From Pomacea canaliculata (taxonomy: Eukaryota > Mollusca > Gastropoda > Architaenioglossa > Ampullariidae), in contig NC_037596.1 of the NCBI RefSeq assembly GCF_003073045.1, forward strand, positions 13,575,950-13,639,949: a stretch of DNA of 64,000 bases, in the 5' to 3' direction. Below, in pieces: positions 12,477-24,977 of this stretch; position 1 is the stretch's first letter; every line of letters starts with the position of its first letter. The translations under genes were made by a program, and so were the position numbers. The notes beneath the pieces were generated by a model. That model searched no databases. It was not told the origin of the DNA and worked only from the letters and a program-made list of their open reading frames with translations.

Positions 12477-13080
12477 CAGGTTACTTCTTTTTAGATATGG
12501 TTTTGGACATGTTTGGCTAAATCAAGGAGTGGAATCAGTAAGCAATTTTATAAAATGTTTTAAACAAAGATTGATTGATTGTCACTGGCAAGAATGGGAT
12601 TTTATAATCAATAGCAGTGAAAGGTATAGTTTCTATAAGTCAATTAAATCTGTGACTCACAGAGAGATGTATTTGAGTTTAGATGTGGTTTCATCAGAAA
12701 GGCATTCGTGAGAATTCGATTTGGTATTTCAGATATAATTACACATACTTTAAGATATTCTGACAATAATATAAGTAAAATATGCCCTATGTGTCAAATT
12801 GATGAAGAGGATTAGTTTCATTTTATACTATGTTGTCCATGCCTGAAAGATCTGAGAAAAAATTTCATTCCGACAATGTACTACACTAGACCTAATAATT
12901 CTAAACTGCAGATGCTTATGTCAACCAGTACTGAAACAATACTGTCCAATCTTGCCAAGTTTTTATATTTAGCGACAAAGAAAAGATATGCTATTCCACG
13001 ATAATAACACTATGTATTTTTTGTGACATGTTGAATCCTTTTGAATGGGCCCAAAGGCCTAACAAAATAAACTATTCGTA
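12477..13080 (+). mobile_element. 5'-truncated non-LTR retrotransposon with 17-bp target duplication
   Basis: The 17-mer ttctcactggaagccat occurs at 12460-12476 and again at 13081-13097, bracketing this segment exactly. The insert encodes the end of a reverse-transcriptase polyprotein: a frame to 12710 (with GFGHVWLNQGVESVSNFIKCF), then after a frameshift a terminal region with a CPMC...H...C zinc-knuckle-like pattern. It ends with a short AT-rich tail after gggcccaaaggcctaacaaa. Severe 5' truncation is normal for LINE insertion. It landed just beyond the end of the Tigger fragment. Confidence 0.88.
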
Positions 13081-13429
13081 TTCTCACTGGAAGCCATAGT
13101 TATGAAGCAAAAGTAAGTCACTTCCTCATTTCAAAATGGGAAACACCGCGAAAAGCCTAATTTTCAAAGTTATAAAGCAATGCCCAGACCCTGTGGACTA
13201 TGTTGCTTCATGTTTCTTTACCCTAGAACACATTTCCAACCACTTTATAACTACAGCTACAGGGGTAAAACAATATCTGTGAGGTCTGGGCCCTGTTTTA
13301 TAAGTTTGAAAATAAGGTGTCTGTTCTAGAGTTCCGATATTACCCCAGGGTAAGAGTTTACCCTCACTTCATAAACACAGCACCAGAAGATGATTGTAAA
13401 AATGGAGGGGTAAAACTCATACTCACTTA

Positions 13430-13770
13430 AGGCAATTTGCAAAAATCTCGCATGCATTTGTGTGTGTAAAGTGAATGGAAGAGGCATTAATACAGTGTCC
13501 CTCTGGTAAAGCCTGCCGTATAGCATCCATGAATTCATCTTTACCAGCAGCGACACATGCAAAGTTGTAATCTCATAAGGGATATTGAAACAACAGTTCC
13601 TAGATGCAGAAGGGGGTTGCTGCACTGGGGCAGGCACTGCAGGTACCGGATTTGGGGATTGCTGCACTGGGACAGTCCCCTCTCCTGCCGCTGGATTTGC
13701 CTGCTGATTGCTGCGACGGCCCGGGCGGCGGCGGCACCACTCTCTCTGGCGCCGATTCCTTTCATCGCTA
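13430..13770 (-). pseudogene. Unassigned protein-coding remnant (exon-like)
   Basis: On minus, a frame encoding AAGKDEFMDAIRQALPEG followed by SIHFTHTNACEIFANCLK ends at a GTGAGT donor-like sequence near 13430. Upstream is a Gln/Pro/Ala-rich stretch in a neighbouring frame. The HFTH.N...IFA.CL part recurs at 56337-56397 on minus, so this is a dispersed family and probably part of a transposon. I cannot name it. Confidence 0.4.
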
Positions 13771-13829
13771 TTTTCTACAATCTCTCCCTCCTCTTCTTTT
13801 TCCCCTCCTTCTATTTACTACCATAATTT

Positions 13830-14858
13830 ATCCTGGAAAACAACACTTAAAGGCCGATGTCGAAGTACCACTTATGTATTTGCCACAAAATGGCAAATTT
13901 TGAAAATGGCGGCGACGGTCACGGTGTACGTATATTAAGTAACCATTTGACGTGTTGGTTACACCTTCTTGTAAGAACATTGGTGAACAATTTATAGTAT
14001 TCAGTATTGCAACATATGATTCTGAAGCCACCATTTTAGCAGCACTGTACCATCAAATTGTAAATGTCACCAAAAAAATAGCAAATTACCACTAAATAAA
14101 CATAATCTCAAATAAACAGCCTCTAATTTGGATATAAATCTTTACCTTACACTGAATAACTTACCCCAGCTTCTTTCTTTGTGTGACAAACATAATTACT
14201 TACAAAGGTGTTGACCTGCTTGGTCTAAGATGTAATACCCTTGTGAAAAGGCTCATCAGGGCTTTGTCCAGATGACTTTTTTCTCACCAGACCAAATGAA
14301 AATATTTGAAAGAAAACAAGATCAACATTAAACATAAGTACAAGGCATTCATTAACACGTGTGAATAAGACAGAAATAATACAGCAAGTGAAACAACCTA
14401 AATAATACTCATGTTTTCAGACATGCCATGTGACAAACCTGTTTGGTGAAGGTGTGGGCTAAATAACTGGAGTAAGGGGGGTATGCTCAGCTGGCTCGCC
14501 CACTCTTTTGCACCCATTTTCCCAATTTCACAAGTCCACATTCACACACATAGGTAACTAGTTCCACTTGTGTGTGCAAACTGACAACGCAATTGTATAA
14601 GCAACATCAAATTATTATTAAAGAAAAAGGTTAGCAAGAAATCTTTATAAGAATTTGTTTTTATTTTAGAAATACATATTTTATCAGCTCGCATTGCAAA
14701 TGTCAAGCAAGTAGAAAGTATATAGTATAAGAACAGAAGAGTCAATGTTTCAGTCATTGACAGTTACCTTATTAAACTGATGGCATTGCACATTCCTAAG
14801 CATCTGTAATGTACAAGATGGGATGATTTGAAATCTCTTCAGATGAGACAATCTGAAC
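13830..14858. other. Spacer without recognisable genes
   Basis: This lies between the retrotransposon-bearing block and segmental copy 2. Both strands show only short AT-rich open frames. I see no domain, repeat structure or RNA gene here. Confidence 0.6.
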
Positions 14859-17800
14859 AAATTACTTTGCACCTCGATGTAACCAAGGTTATTGCTCAGG
14901 ACCAGTCCTTTGTTTATCTAGCTGTGGGTTACAAAGCTTTTCTAAATGAAAGTGGTGCATGTACTATTTCACATTAAGGCTCTTTTTTTTTAAATGTATT
15001 TGTCAACATTGTAATCACCTCACTAAGCTTATTCTTTGTAAATCCTTTAATGAAAACTTTATCTTAAGGGTTTCCCTTATATGTAGCATTGTAATTCAAT
15101 TAAAGATGTATTTTTTGCTTGATTGGATTTTCAATAAATATTTCTTCAAATGTGGCCAAAGTTCTTCACGTTGATTGATGGACGAGTATGTTCTGAAAGG
15201 CGTTTACAGTACAGGGATTGCTCTCCCATAAGATTTGTTCATATTGTATGAATATATTTATGGTCAGCAATTCTATTTAGCATGCTGATATTTTAAATGC
15301 ATAGCTCGCAGCTCTCGACTGCAGCCCTACCTCCCAAAAGACCTTCATTTATTTTGGCAATAACATATGAAACAGACCTTTCTGAAATTATGCACATCAG
15401 ACTAAAGTACATCAAACACTAAAAAGTTTGGGGGGTATGGGTACAAGTACTTTTTTTGGCCTGTGCTGTTCATTTGATGTTGAACAGCATTCTTTACCAC
15501 AAAAAGTTCCAGAATAGTCATAACATACCTGAATACCTGAGATGCTGACCAATACCAAATTTTCGTACTTTTTAATAGTAACATTTTGAAACAAAATATA
15601 TTTAACTACAGTTTCCTGTTGATTCATCACCTATTACACTTTTGGATACATACTAAAATGGCATACAGATTCCTTCTGGAAAGGGTGAGATTATCTATTG
15701 ACTCAATCGAATGCACTACTGGAGCTAACCATGTTTACAAATGAAAATGTTGTGGGCTCTATGCTCTTTTCGCCTGTAGCAGAAGTTTATTGAACTCGAT
15801 GAAATCTTCAGTTTCTAAATTATACAAGTTCGTGCATTCAAACACAATCACAGAGGAATTGGTTCATCAGAAAATGTCTTCCACGCTGCACTATGGGAAG
15901 TGGAGAAAACCGTCGACAGCCGGTCTTGTGAACAGGCATCACAGTCAAAAGAGTGTCCCGAGACGAGAACTGAACCCAGGACCTTTTTACTCATGATGTC
16001 GAGTTTATTTCTAAACCGAAAAATTATATCTGCATTTAAAAAAAATTATGCAGAGGAGGAAGTGGTTGTCAATATTTATCGATATTGTAATCACCTCAAG
16101 AGATGCAACCACTTCCACCTTAACTGTAGTACTCTTCACTTGGGAATATGATAACTATTGTATTGGTAATTACAGCGAGGAACGTGAAAAATCACAACGT
16201 AACAAAATATGAAAGCAGCTTAAAACCCTTCTTAACTGCGATGTCAAACGTTTGGCAAACAAAGAGTACTCCCAAAGTCATCCTTTTTAAAAATGTCAAA
16301 AAGGGATCAGTGTCAGCTGGGAGTTTCACCCGGTCAGATTGAAACACGGAGGTACCTACCAGCCATGTTATAACAACAGAAAATTTTAACCCGTTCCGCT
16401 TGACTTCTCCAAAATCATTACTCGACAGCGACAAGCTACATAAAGGCCTGGCCACGACCTGGGATATTGCGCCAAATTAATATTATTACTATTATATTTT
16501 TGCACACATTTGAAAGAAAATTACTTTTATTTTAAAAAGGTTAAAAGGTCTCGTAACCATTTTTTTTAAAGTCGTTTGGGGTTGAGGTGGTTTATCTTTA
16601 CTAGGAGCAATTTGTGTGTAAACATTCGGTCGTGGCTCTATGCTTTCAAATATGCGTGATAAAGAACTTTGGCGGGATTTTACTGTTTCAATTGTTTACC
16701 ATCAAAGTTTGATACCACGGTCTATTTCGCTTGTAACTGGAGACACCTGGATCAAGTTTACAAACTTATTCAATAATAAAATAGAATGAGGTCAGGATAA
16801 ACTGAAAACAAGCAAACGACGTCTTCCTTTTTTCTGCATTCAGGTGTTCACATCTTTTTATGTTTTAATTGCTGTGACATAGACAAATACATTTTTTGTG
16901 ATATGTTTAACATTGGAACATGTAAGTTGATCATCATATTTTAAACCTAAAGCCAGAACAAGGCAAACCACCAGAAACACAAGTGAACTTAGACTATTAA
17001 TCTACAGAAATACACTGATGACGTGGATAATTACTTTCAGCATTACTTACCAAACAAAGTGCACTTAATGGTGTCCCCACCACAGTTGCCGACAACGTGA
17101 ATAATCCATTTACGTTTGCGAGTTTTTTAATTAAATGTCGGACAACTAGAACTGCCCACAGACGCACTGCTACATCGATGACAAATATTGATAACAATTA
17201 TTATGTGGAAGTTCCAGCCAGTGAGACACTAAAAGCCGTAGGTCGAAATTGCTGCGGGAAAAATAAAAGCCACAAACACCATATGTGGTTCTACAAAAGA
17301 TTGCAGAGAAATAACTACATAAAAAGTACCAACGGCTTTAATTGCTAACAATTCTCTCGTTTTGTGAAAACAATATGTATACTAGGTAGTACATTTGCTT
17401 GAGAGTCTTTATGACACTCGTTTGCATCCAGCTGTCTCTTTTGTCCCATGTCTTTTGATTGCAGGTCAAAGACCAAACTGAATGGATGCCAAGTGCGAAT
17501 CACGTACTTTGCTGGCGGATAATTAATTAATGGAAAGGTTTTTGAGGCTAAAATTTACATATTAGTTTTATATCGCATATGTCTACTGATATTTTAAAAA
17601 AACGCAAGCCGTTCAGTTTGATCTTTAATGTCAAAAGTGGATGAAATGAAAGCTGAATATCAAATGATCTCTTTTACATTGTTTGCCTGTAGTCGCGATT
17701 ACGAGCTTCATATCTATCAACCAACATGTAACCAATATTAGGCAGGAAAGGTCTAGCAGTTGAAGAAGCTGCGGTTCAAAATCAGAAGTCATTGTTTGGA

Positions 17801-18524
17801 CAGCAAACTCATTTCTGATGTCAACAGGTATTTTTTTTTTTATCTATTGCTTTAGTTACGATGTAATAAACACTCACGTGAGGAGGATTCCACCTATTTT
17901 GCCTTCCAAAGTAACCATGGCTATATCACAGCCAGGCTGCCGGCCCTGTAAAACAGATGTCACATCCAAAGTAAAAACAAAACAATTTGGTCGAGATAAG
18001 ATCTGAATACAGGAGAGCTCTGAACAGTTACCGAGCTGTTATACAGACACAAGGTGTGTTTCCAGTCTACTTTGTTTTTATACTACAATCATTCGTAACT
18101 AACCAGCTGGTGTACCTGGCCGCGCTCCGAGTGGAAATGAAAGTATTATTCTTGTTACTGCCGAAGATGAGTCTTATTTTCTAAGTTCTTTCCTTAATAC
18201 TTACTTACCAGCAGCATACTGATCATGTTCGAACGACTAATAATAATAATACATTTAAAACGCCTGGTGGTAATCTTGCTTTGAGAAAGTACTTCTCGGT
18301 CATTTATTTAACTTAATCCTAACGAAGTCGTGACTTTTCCTTCTCGTCAAGACTCCAAAGGTTTCTTCGCGCTGAATTTTAAGAATTACAACTAAACCAA
18401 ATTAATGAATGTTAAATACTACCTGCGCCTGTATATTTTGTAGAATAAAGATGTGTGAACGTAAAAGGTGATGTTGATGCCAACGAAGTATCGCGCTTCG
18501 CTAAAGAGTATTTTCCTTACCCAA

Positions 18525-18740
18525 GATATATAAGTATTGGAATATAAGTATATAAATAATAGTATTGAAATATCATTGACCATTTGACGGAGGTCCAACC
18601 TACCATGACAATGTATCTTTACACCTAACTGTGTATTAAATGTCTGCGTGAGTAGGTATGCCTGCCCTTGTGAGCAAAAGAAAAATTTCTGTCTTGGGTA
18701 TCCTCGACAGACAATAAAGTCTGATTTGATTTGATTTGAT
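18525..18740 (+). mobile_element. Retrotransposon 3' tail insertion ending in TTGAT repeats
   Basis: About 216 bp present in copy 2 but missing from the matching place in copy 3 (after cttaccca near 23055). It ends aataaagtctgatttgattt gatttgat, a short pentamer tail typical of several LINE or SINE 3' ends. It contains no coding sequence. Precise target duplications are not clear. Confidence 0.65.
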
Positions 18741-19179
18741 GAAAGGAACAAATAAAGATATTCATTGTGAAAAACTAAAATTTGTCACTAATCATTAGGA
18801 CCAGCTACATTTGCACAGACTGTCAGAAGTTCCGTGCTTCTGACACAACAGAACAGTTTAATAAAAATAATAACAGTCCAGTATTAACTATCCTACACCA
18901 GAGACATATCTATTCAGATTTCTACCTAAACACTGACTCTTTCATATGAACAGTTTCTAATGATATTGCTAGCCTAAAATATTTTCAAGAAAGCTACCGC
19001 AACAGCAGTTTATTCAAAGGGTTCAATTAATAAGCACACGCTTGGTCGTAATTAAATAAAAATAGAAAGATCAAAAGTAGCACGATACCTGTATATTTTG
19101 CGCCGTTTCCTTTGTTAAACGGGTGTTTATTGATTGGATGATTTTCTCGCAGATAGGAGACTAATTAAAAAAAAAAAAG

Positions 19180-19187
19180 TATAAAAA
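19180..19187 (+). promoter_or_regulatory. TATA box, copy 2
   Basis: TATAAAAA preceded by a poly-A stretch, about 85 bp upstream of the ATG at 19265. The leader after it matches those of the other two copies. Confidence 0.7.
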
Positions 19188-19264
19188 GGTAGGTTGGGTC
19201 TTTGAGCTTCATTCTGAATCCTGAAGTCTTCTGACTGGTACAGAAAATTAGTGAAAACTGAAAC

Positions 19265-19322
19265 ATGAAGGTTTGTGTTATTCTGGTTGTCGTCGGCATA
19301 GCCATGGCGAGTGCGGAATACG
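19265..19322 (+). CDS. Signal-peptide exon 1 of a secreted-peptide gene, copy 2 (partial)
   Basis: The 58-nt exon encodes MKVCVILVVVGIAMASAEY and ends phase 1 at a GTAAG donor. It has a short basic start, a strong hydrophobic core, and a small-residue cleavage site near Ala-Ser-Ala, as expected for entry into the secretory pathway. The TATA box, leader and exon are conserved in three duplicates, which supports a real promoter and first exon. No matching downstream exon exists in this truncated duplicate, so the gene is probably incomplete unless it splices into copy 3. The mature peptide is unknown and I do not recognise the family. Confidence 0.6.
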
Positions 19323-19734
19323 GTAAGAATTTTACTTTGAGTTTAGTTTAATTGTTCTGGTGGTCGGGAAGATTTGATACCTGGAGCAGCTGACAGTGAT
19401 CTCCACAACGACCTTTGCTAAAGGGCAGCAATGGGGTCCATCGTGATAAGCTCTGTTCATTGTTCTACGTTTGCATACAGGTTTTTGTAAAGAAATCCCA
19501 TTTGGCTGGTTTATTTCTGCTTTTTTCCGTTTATGCGAAAGATTTTTTTTTTTTACTTGTAAGAGTTGTTATCATTGCATTCTGACACTGAAGTTTGTTG
19601 TTCTTATTGTTTGTTGCTAGTGACTACCGTAAGGTCATTGTCGACTGTGAGGTGAATGTTTGAAATACGTCTACCGATGGAGAGAGTGTATTCTTTAAGA
19701 AGATTTTCTTTTGGTGTGTTCAAAAGATCGCAGG

Positions 19735-19980
19735 GAGGCCTCTCCAGGTTGGGTCCGATACGCCGAAGAACGCAGAGAAGCCTCCCCAGGGTGGTACCCG
19801 GTCGCGTATCTTTTATTCCTGAACGATGAAGCAGCTTCGGAAGCCTTCGGAACTTCGGAAACCTTCGGAAGCGTGTAGTCAGCGCCCTTGCACACTTCCC
19901 TTCTAAGCCAACCTTCAGGAATAAAAGATACGCTACCCGGTCGCCCAAGAACGCAGAGAAGCGTCTCCAGGGTTGGGACT
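19735..19980. repeat. 42-bp minisatellite, short copy-2 array
   Basis: A few diverged units of the minisatellite seen at 4437-5030, split by a foldback element at 19804-19933. Unit sequence is recognisable as gaacgcagagaagc plus ctccaggttgg. Confidence 0.8.
19804..19933. mobile_element. 130-bp foldback MITE with 9-bp target duplication
   Basis: The ends are a perfect 20-bp inverted repeat, GCGTATCTTTTATTCCTGAA at the left and its reverse complement at the right. The element is flanked by TACCCGGTC at 19795-19803 and 19934-19942. The 9-bp duplication fits Mutator-like elements, which are abundant elsewhere in this window, although the family link is an inference. The centre has a run of cttcgga repeats. 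It is absent from the minisatellites of copies 1 and 3. Confidence 0.85.
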
Positions 19981-21141
19981 ATAGGCGTCCGAAAGGCACA
20001 GGCTTGTTGGTGTTGTCAAATGCAACAATTAGCCTGCATGCAAAGTATTTCACTTCACGAGAAGGCTCTTTTCTAGATAAAAAAAAAATCAGTCGTAAAG
20101 TTGCTAAATGTAGACAATCCCTCCTCATCTCGACTCGAAAAGTAACAATATCATTGAAAAATCCAGTAAACAAATCAATAAAAGTGAGAGACATGTATGA
20201 TTTGTGAATTACACTTTTTGTGAGATGCTGTGTGAACAGTGGCGTGGGAACAGGGGACAGGACAATTTGGACAGGCACCCAGTCAAAAAAGATACTAAAG
20301 AGGCAAGAATGTGAATGTCGTTGACTGTCAGCATAAGTTTGACCTACCTCCTCTCCACAAAACCGAGCATTTTCCTACGCCACTGGTGAGTGTGAGGTGT
20401 AAGCAGATTGATGAAGGGAAAAGAAATAGACACTAAGTAAAGCTCTCATGTAACCGGGAATGTCTGATATAAAATACAACTCATGCATTCCAGCGGAAAA
20501 AAAACACACCCTACCGCCATACGCTCCACCCGACAAATGTTAAATGTGTTACAAAGAAAATAGTCCGTCTGCGTCTAACATTTTAAAATCAAAACTTTGT
20601 CACCAGTGCCTGTCTCTTTGGGAGTCACAGCCTATCTCTCATTTTAATTACACTATACTTTCTGCAAAGCCAGTGTTTCATTGAGACAAATGTTTATCTG
20701 GCTTATGTATCATATCTAATTAATATAAACATTCACATTATTTCTAAATATGACTAATTATTGCAAGTATATAAATAATTAATATACACATTCACATTAT
20801 ATCTTTCAAAAAATTAAGTAATACTAATTAATTCAATTAGTTCTTGTTAAAATAAGTATTAGTAATCAATTCCAATTAATATAAACAATAACATTCAGGT
20901 AGTTGACTCTGCCGACGGTTATTAAGACCATTTGATATAAACTGTTCAGCCTTGTAATGATGTAATGAAAAGATTAATTTGTTTTTTGTTTTTTTGTCAT
21001 CTTTTTCTTTGTTACTGTCCTAGGATTTTAAAAAAACTATTTTTTCTTACTAACAACTTTCAGGACCTCTATTTGTTAAAATCTCCTTTACAAAACACTC
21101 GATCTTCAATAAAACATGTGTCAAGCGTGAATAACTACCTT

Positions 21142-21379
21142 ATTAGCCATCGTTTAAACACAATCAAGGAAAAAGCTTTATAAGTGTTATCTCAAACGAA
21201 TTTTTCAGAGATAGTCGTCGAGATCCGAAAACAATTGCCGATCCAAGGATGTCCCAACAGCTGCAAATTGAATAACAAAAAAACCCTATATAGTCGTTTC
21301 GCCCTGGAATAACAATTCACACAATTTGACAAGGGTCTGTATGGTTTCAAAATGCACGCACTTACTGATGCTGTTAAAT
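21142..21379. repeat. Direct repeat, left unit
   Basis: About 238 bp that recur at 21676-21907 with roughly one change per 12 bases, including the shared core ccctatatagtcgtttcgcc. The two units are about 300 bp apart. They could be a small tandem duplication or the ends of a decayed element. No TG...CA ends are evident. Confidence 0.85.
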
Positions 21380-21675
21380 ATTATTTTGTTATTGGTGTCT
21401 TCAGAGCCGCAGAAGAGAAAAAACTCTATATAACTGTATTTCGTTCCCATGCACCCTGTTGCCTATAGCTTTATTTAGGCTGTTTTCTTAATGAGGCTCA
21501 ATTGTAATGTATTTCAGCTTCTTTTCACTTCTTGTAATTGTTGTTTTGCTTTGTCTCACCATTTTTAGTCACCAAACGGCTCAGTTCACCATTGTTAGCA
21601 TATCGTCAATTTTTATTTTGAATCTTCTTATTGAATCTTTCTTGGGGTGGATGACTAGGAATTATGTTTGTGTAG

Positions 21676-21907
21676 TTAGCCAGCGTTTAACCACAATCAA
21701 GGAAAAAGCTTTGTGTTATCTCAAACAAATTTTTCAGTGATAGTCGTCGAGATCCAAAAACAATGGCCGATCCAGGGATGTCCCAACAGCTTCAAATTGA
21801 ACAACAAAAAACCCTATATAGTCGTTTCGCCCTGGAATAACAAGTCACAAAATTTGACTACAGTTCGTATGGTTTCAAAATGCATGCACTTGCTGATGCT
21901 GTTAAAT
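21676..21907. repeat. Direct repeat, right unit
   Basis: Partner of 21142-21379 in the same orientation. Neither unit has a long open frame. Confidence 0.85.
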
Positions 21908-22689
21908 GTAGAAGGTAGCTAACATGCACTGATGCACAGCATTCCACTGCAAACGACCTTTTCCTCCCTCTCCATCCTATTGATGGCAGAAGATTTCTCA
22001 TCGCAGGGAAACAATCCAAAATGGCGCCCAAACAAACATTTTAAAAAACACGAAACTTCGTCAATTTTGTGAGTAGACTCAAAATTTTGTTTGAAATAGT
22101 TACATAAAAGACAGATCTACAACCGTATGACGGGCATTTTGCAATATCGGCTTAGTTTTTTTATGAATTTTTTTGTTAAACACTTCAAAAGGACAAAACT
22201 TTTTATTGACGAGAGATATAGACCTGCAATTTGGTTGAGTGTTTCTTCAGATGAAAAAGCTGCTGTTCAAAATTAGAAGTCATTGTTTGGACAGCAAACT
22301 CATTTCTGATGCAACTTGGTATTTTTCATCTATTGCTTTAGTAACGATATAATAAAAACTCACATGAGGATTTCACCTGTTTGCCCTTCCAAAGTAACCA
22401 TGGTTATATCAGAGCCGGGCTGACAGCCCTGTAAACAAATATCACATCCAGAGAAAAAAAAACCCAATGTGTTCGAGATGAGATCTGAATACAGAAGTGC
22501 TCTGAACAGTTACCGAGTTGTTAATATACAGACACAAGGTGTGTTTCCAGTCTACTTTGTTTTTATTCTACAATCATTCCTAACTAACCAGCTGGGGTAC
22601 CTGACCGCGCCCCGAGGTTGATTTTTGCTACTGAGAGTGGAAATAAAACTTTTATTCTTCTTACTGTGATCATTTTCGAACAACATATT

Positions 22690-22714
22690 ATCATCATCAT
22701 CATCCATCATCATC

Positions 22715-22768
<54 letters not shown>
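22690..22768. repeat. (CAT)n microsatellite, copy 3
   Basis: About 24 ATC/CAT units with two interruptions. It is the counterpart of 3450-3531. Confidence 0.95.
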
Positions 22769-23482
22769 GCCTTATTTTACAACATTTGAAACGCCTGGTG
22801 ATAATCTTGCTTTAAGAAAGTACTTCTCGGTCATTTATTTAACTCAGTCCTACCGAAGTCGTGACTATTCATTCTCGTCAAGAGTCCAAAGGTTTCTTCG
22901 CGCTTAATTGTAAGAATTCAAACTAAACCAAGTTAATGAATGAATACTACTATGGTCAAGTACCTGCGCCTGATTATTTTGTAGAATAAAGATGTGTGAA
23001 CGTAAAAGGTGATGTTGATGTCAACACAGTATCACGCTTCTGTAAAAAGTATTTTCCTTACCCACGAAAGGAACCAAAAAAGATACTCATTGGGAAAAAC
23101 TGTAACATTTTTCACTAATCTTTTCGACCAGCTACATTTGCGCCGACTGTCATAAGTTCCGTGGTTCTGACACAACAGAACAGTTTAATAAAAATAATAA
23201 CAGTCCAGTATTAACTATCCTACACCAGAGACATATCTATTCTAATTTCTACCTGAACACTGACTCTTTCATATGAACAGTTTCTAATGATATTGCTAGC
23301 TGAAAATATTTTCAATAAGACTACCGCAACAGCAATTTATTCAAAGGGTTCAATTAATAAGCACAAGCTTGGTCGTAAATAGAAGATAAAAACTAACACG
23401 ATACCTGTATATTTTGCGCTGTTTCCTATGTTTATTAATCAGATGATTCTCTCGCAGATAGGAGACTAATTAAAAAAGTATG

Positions 23483-23490
23483 TATAAAAA
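23483..23490 (+). promoter_or_regulatory. TATA box, copy 3
   Basis: TATAAAAA, 85 bp before the ATG at 23568, followed by the same leader sequence as the other copies. Confidence 0.7.
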
Positions 23491-23567
23491 GGTAGGTTGG
23501 GTCTTTGAGCTTCATTCTGAATCCGGAGGTCTTCTGACTGGTACAGAAAATTAGTGAAATCCGAAAC

Positions 23568-23625
23568 ATGAAGGTTTTTGTTATTCTGGTTGTCGTCGGC
23601 ATAGCCATGGCGAGGGCGGAATACG
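23568..23625 (+). CDS. Signal-peptide exon 1 of a secreted-peptide gene, copy 3
   Basis: The exon encodes MKVFVILVVVGIAMARAEY, then a phase-1 GTAAG donor. It is the copy most likely to belong to a complete gene: downstream at 28236 a pyrimidine tract and acceptor open an exon in the matching phase, with AATAAA following. The protein would be a short secreted peptide of about 55 residues. Cys4 of copies 1 and 2 is Phe here. The family is unknown to me. The pairing with 28236 is inferred from phase, order and conservation in copy 1 rather than from transcripts. Confidence 0.6.
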
Positions 23626-24058
23626 GTAAGAATTTTACGATGAGTTTAGTTGAATTGTTCTGATATTCGGGAAGATTTGATACCTGAAGCAGCTGACAGT
23701 GATCTCCATAACGACCTTTGCTAAAGGCCAGCATGGAGGTCCATTATGATAAGCTCTGTTCATTGTTCTACGTTTGCATACAGGTTTTTCTAAAGAAATC
23801 CTATTAGGCTGGTTTATTTCTGCTTTTTTCCGTTTATGCGAAAGATTTTTTTTTACTTGTAAGAGTTGTTATCATTGCATTCTGACACTGAAGTTTGTTG
23901 TTCTTAATGTTTGTTGCAAGTAACTACCGTAAGGTCATTGTCGACTGTGAGGTGAATGTTTCAAAGACGTCTCCCACCGATGGAGAGAGTATATTCTTTA
24001 TGAAGAGTTTCTTTTGGTGTGTTCAAAAGATCGCAGGGAGGCCTCTCCAGGTGGGAAC

Positions 24059-24180
24059 TGGGCAGCCAAAGAACGCAGAGAAGCTTCTCCAGGTTTCAGC
24101 CCGGTCGCCAAAGAACGCAGAGAAGCTTCTCCAGGTTTCAGCCCGGTCGCCAAAGAACGCAGAGAAGCTTCTCCAGGTTG
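24059..24180. repeat. 42-bp minisatellite, about three units (copy 3)
   Basis: Three close units of the array seen at 4437-5030, in the same intronic position relative to the signal-peptide exon. Confidence 0.9.
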
Positions 24181-24977
24181 TTGACCATAGGCCTCTGAAA
24201 GGCTTGTTGGTTTTGTCAAATTCAACAGTTAGCCTGCATGCAAAGTATTCCAAAACAGGAGAGGGGTCTTTTCAATGTTTTTAAAGACAATCCTCTTCTC
24301 CTCTTGTGTCGAAAAGTAACAATGTCATTGAAAAATCCAGTAAACAAATCAATAAAAGTGAGAGACATGTATGATTTGTGAATTACACTTTTTGTGAGAT
24401 GCTGTGTGAGCAGTTGCGTAGAAACAGGGGACATGGCAATGGGGACAACCACCCCCTCAAGAAAAATACTAAAGAGGCAAGAATGTGAATGTCGTTGACT
24501 GTCAGCATGAAGTTTGCCCTACCTCCTCCTCTCACAAAGCCGAGCATCTTCCTACGCCACTGATGAGTGAGAGGTGTAAGGAGGTTGATGAAGGGAAAAG
24601 AAATAGATTCTAAATAAAGCTCTAATGTAACCCGGACTCTCTGATATAAAATAAATCCCATGCATTCCAGCGGAAGAAAAGCGCACATATACCACCATAC
24701 ACTCCACCCGACAAATGTTAAAGAGATACTCAAGGCTTTTGATAAGGCTGTGGCGACGGTCAAACGTTTCAAAAATATATTTAGTTACAACGACAGAGCA
24801 CGAGAGCAATACAGGAGAAATAAAGGATTCGTTTCTCACTTAATTACCACTTGTTAGCACTATTTCGGTTGCCGATGTTTATAAAAATTGAAAAAATCCA
24901 GTGAAATCGACCCTTGTGTCCTTCCGCCGTGTAATCGCGATATCTTCCCGAGATGGTCAAGCAGAGGAGTCTCCTTA

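Larger units (their letters stand above)
14859..20544. repeat. Segmental duplication copy 2 (right part missing)
   Basis: This matches 1-5570 in direct orientation and diverges at 20544, right after gacaaatgttaaa, where copies 1 and 3 continue with gagata. It has the TATA box and signal-peptide exon but lacks the downstream exon and the GPCR. It carries a retrotransposon tail (about 18525-18740) and a foldback element (19804-19933) absent from the other copies, and it lacks the hAT-like insertion of copy 1. The first 3 kb hold no gene I can support. Confidence 0.92.
20545..22251. other. Unique spacer between copies 2 and 3
   Basis: No gene is recognisable. It holds the direct repeat pair listed separately (21142-21379 and 21676-21907) and AT-rich sequence with several aattaatataaac-type motifs around 20715-20880. 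Confidence 0.6.

Noticed and set aside
12282..12494. Small plus-strand ORFs near 12.3-12.5 kb
   Set aside because: They are antisense to the terminal region of the Tigger fragment, and the same sequence occurs at the left end of 26241-27109.
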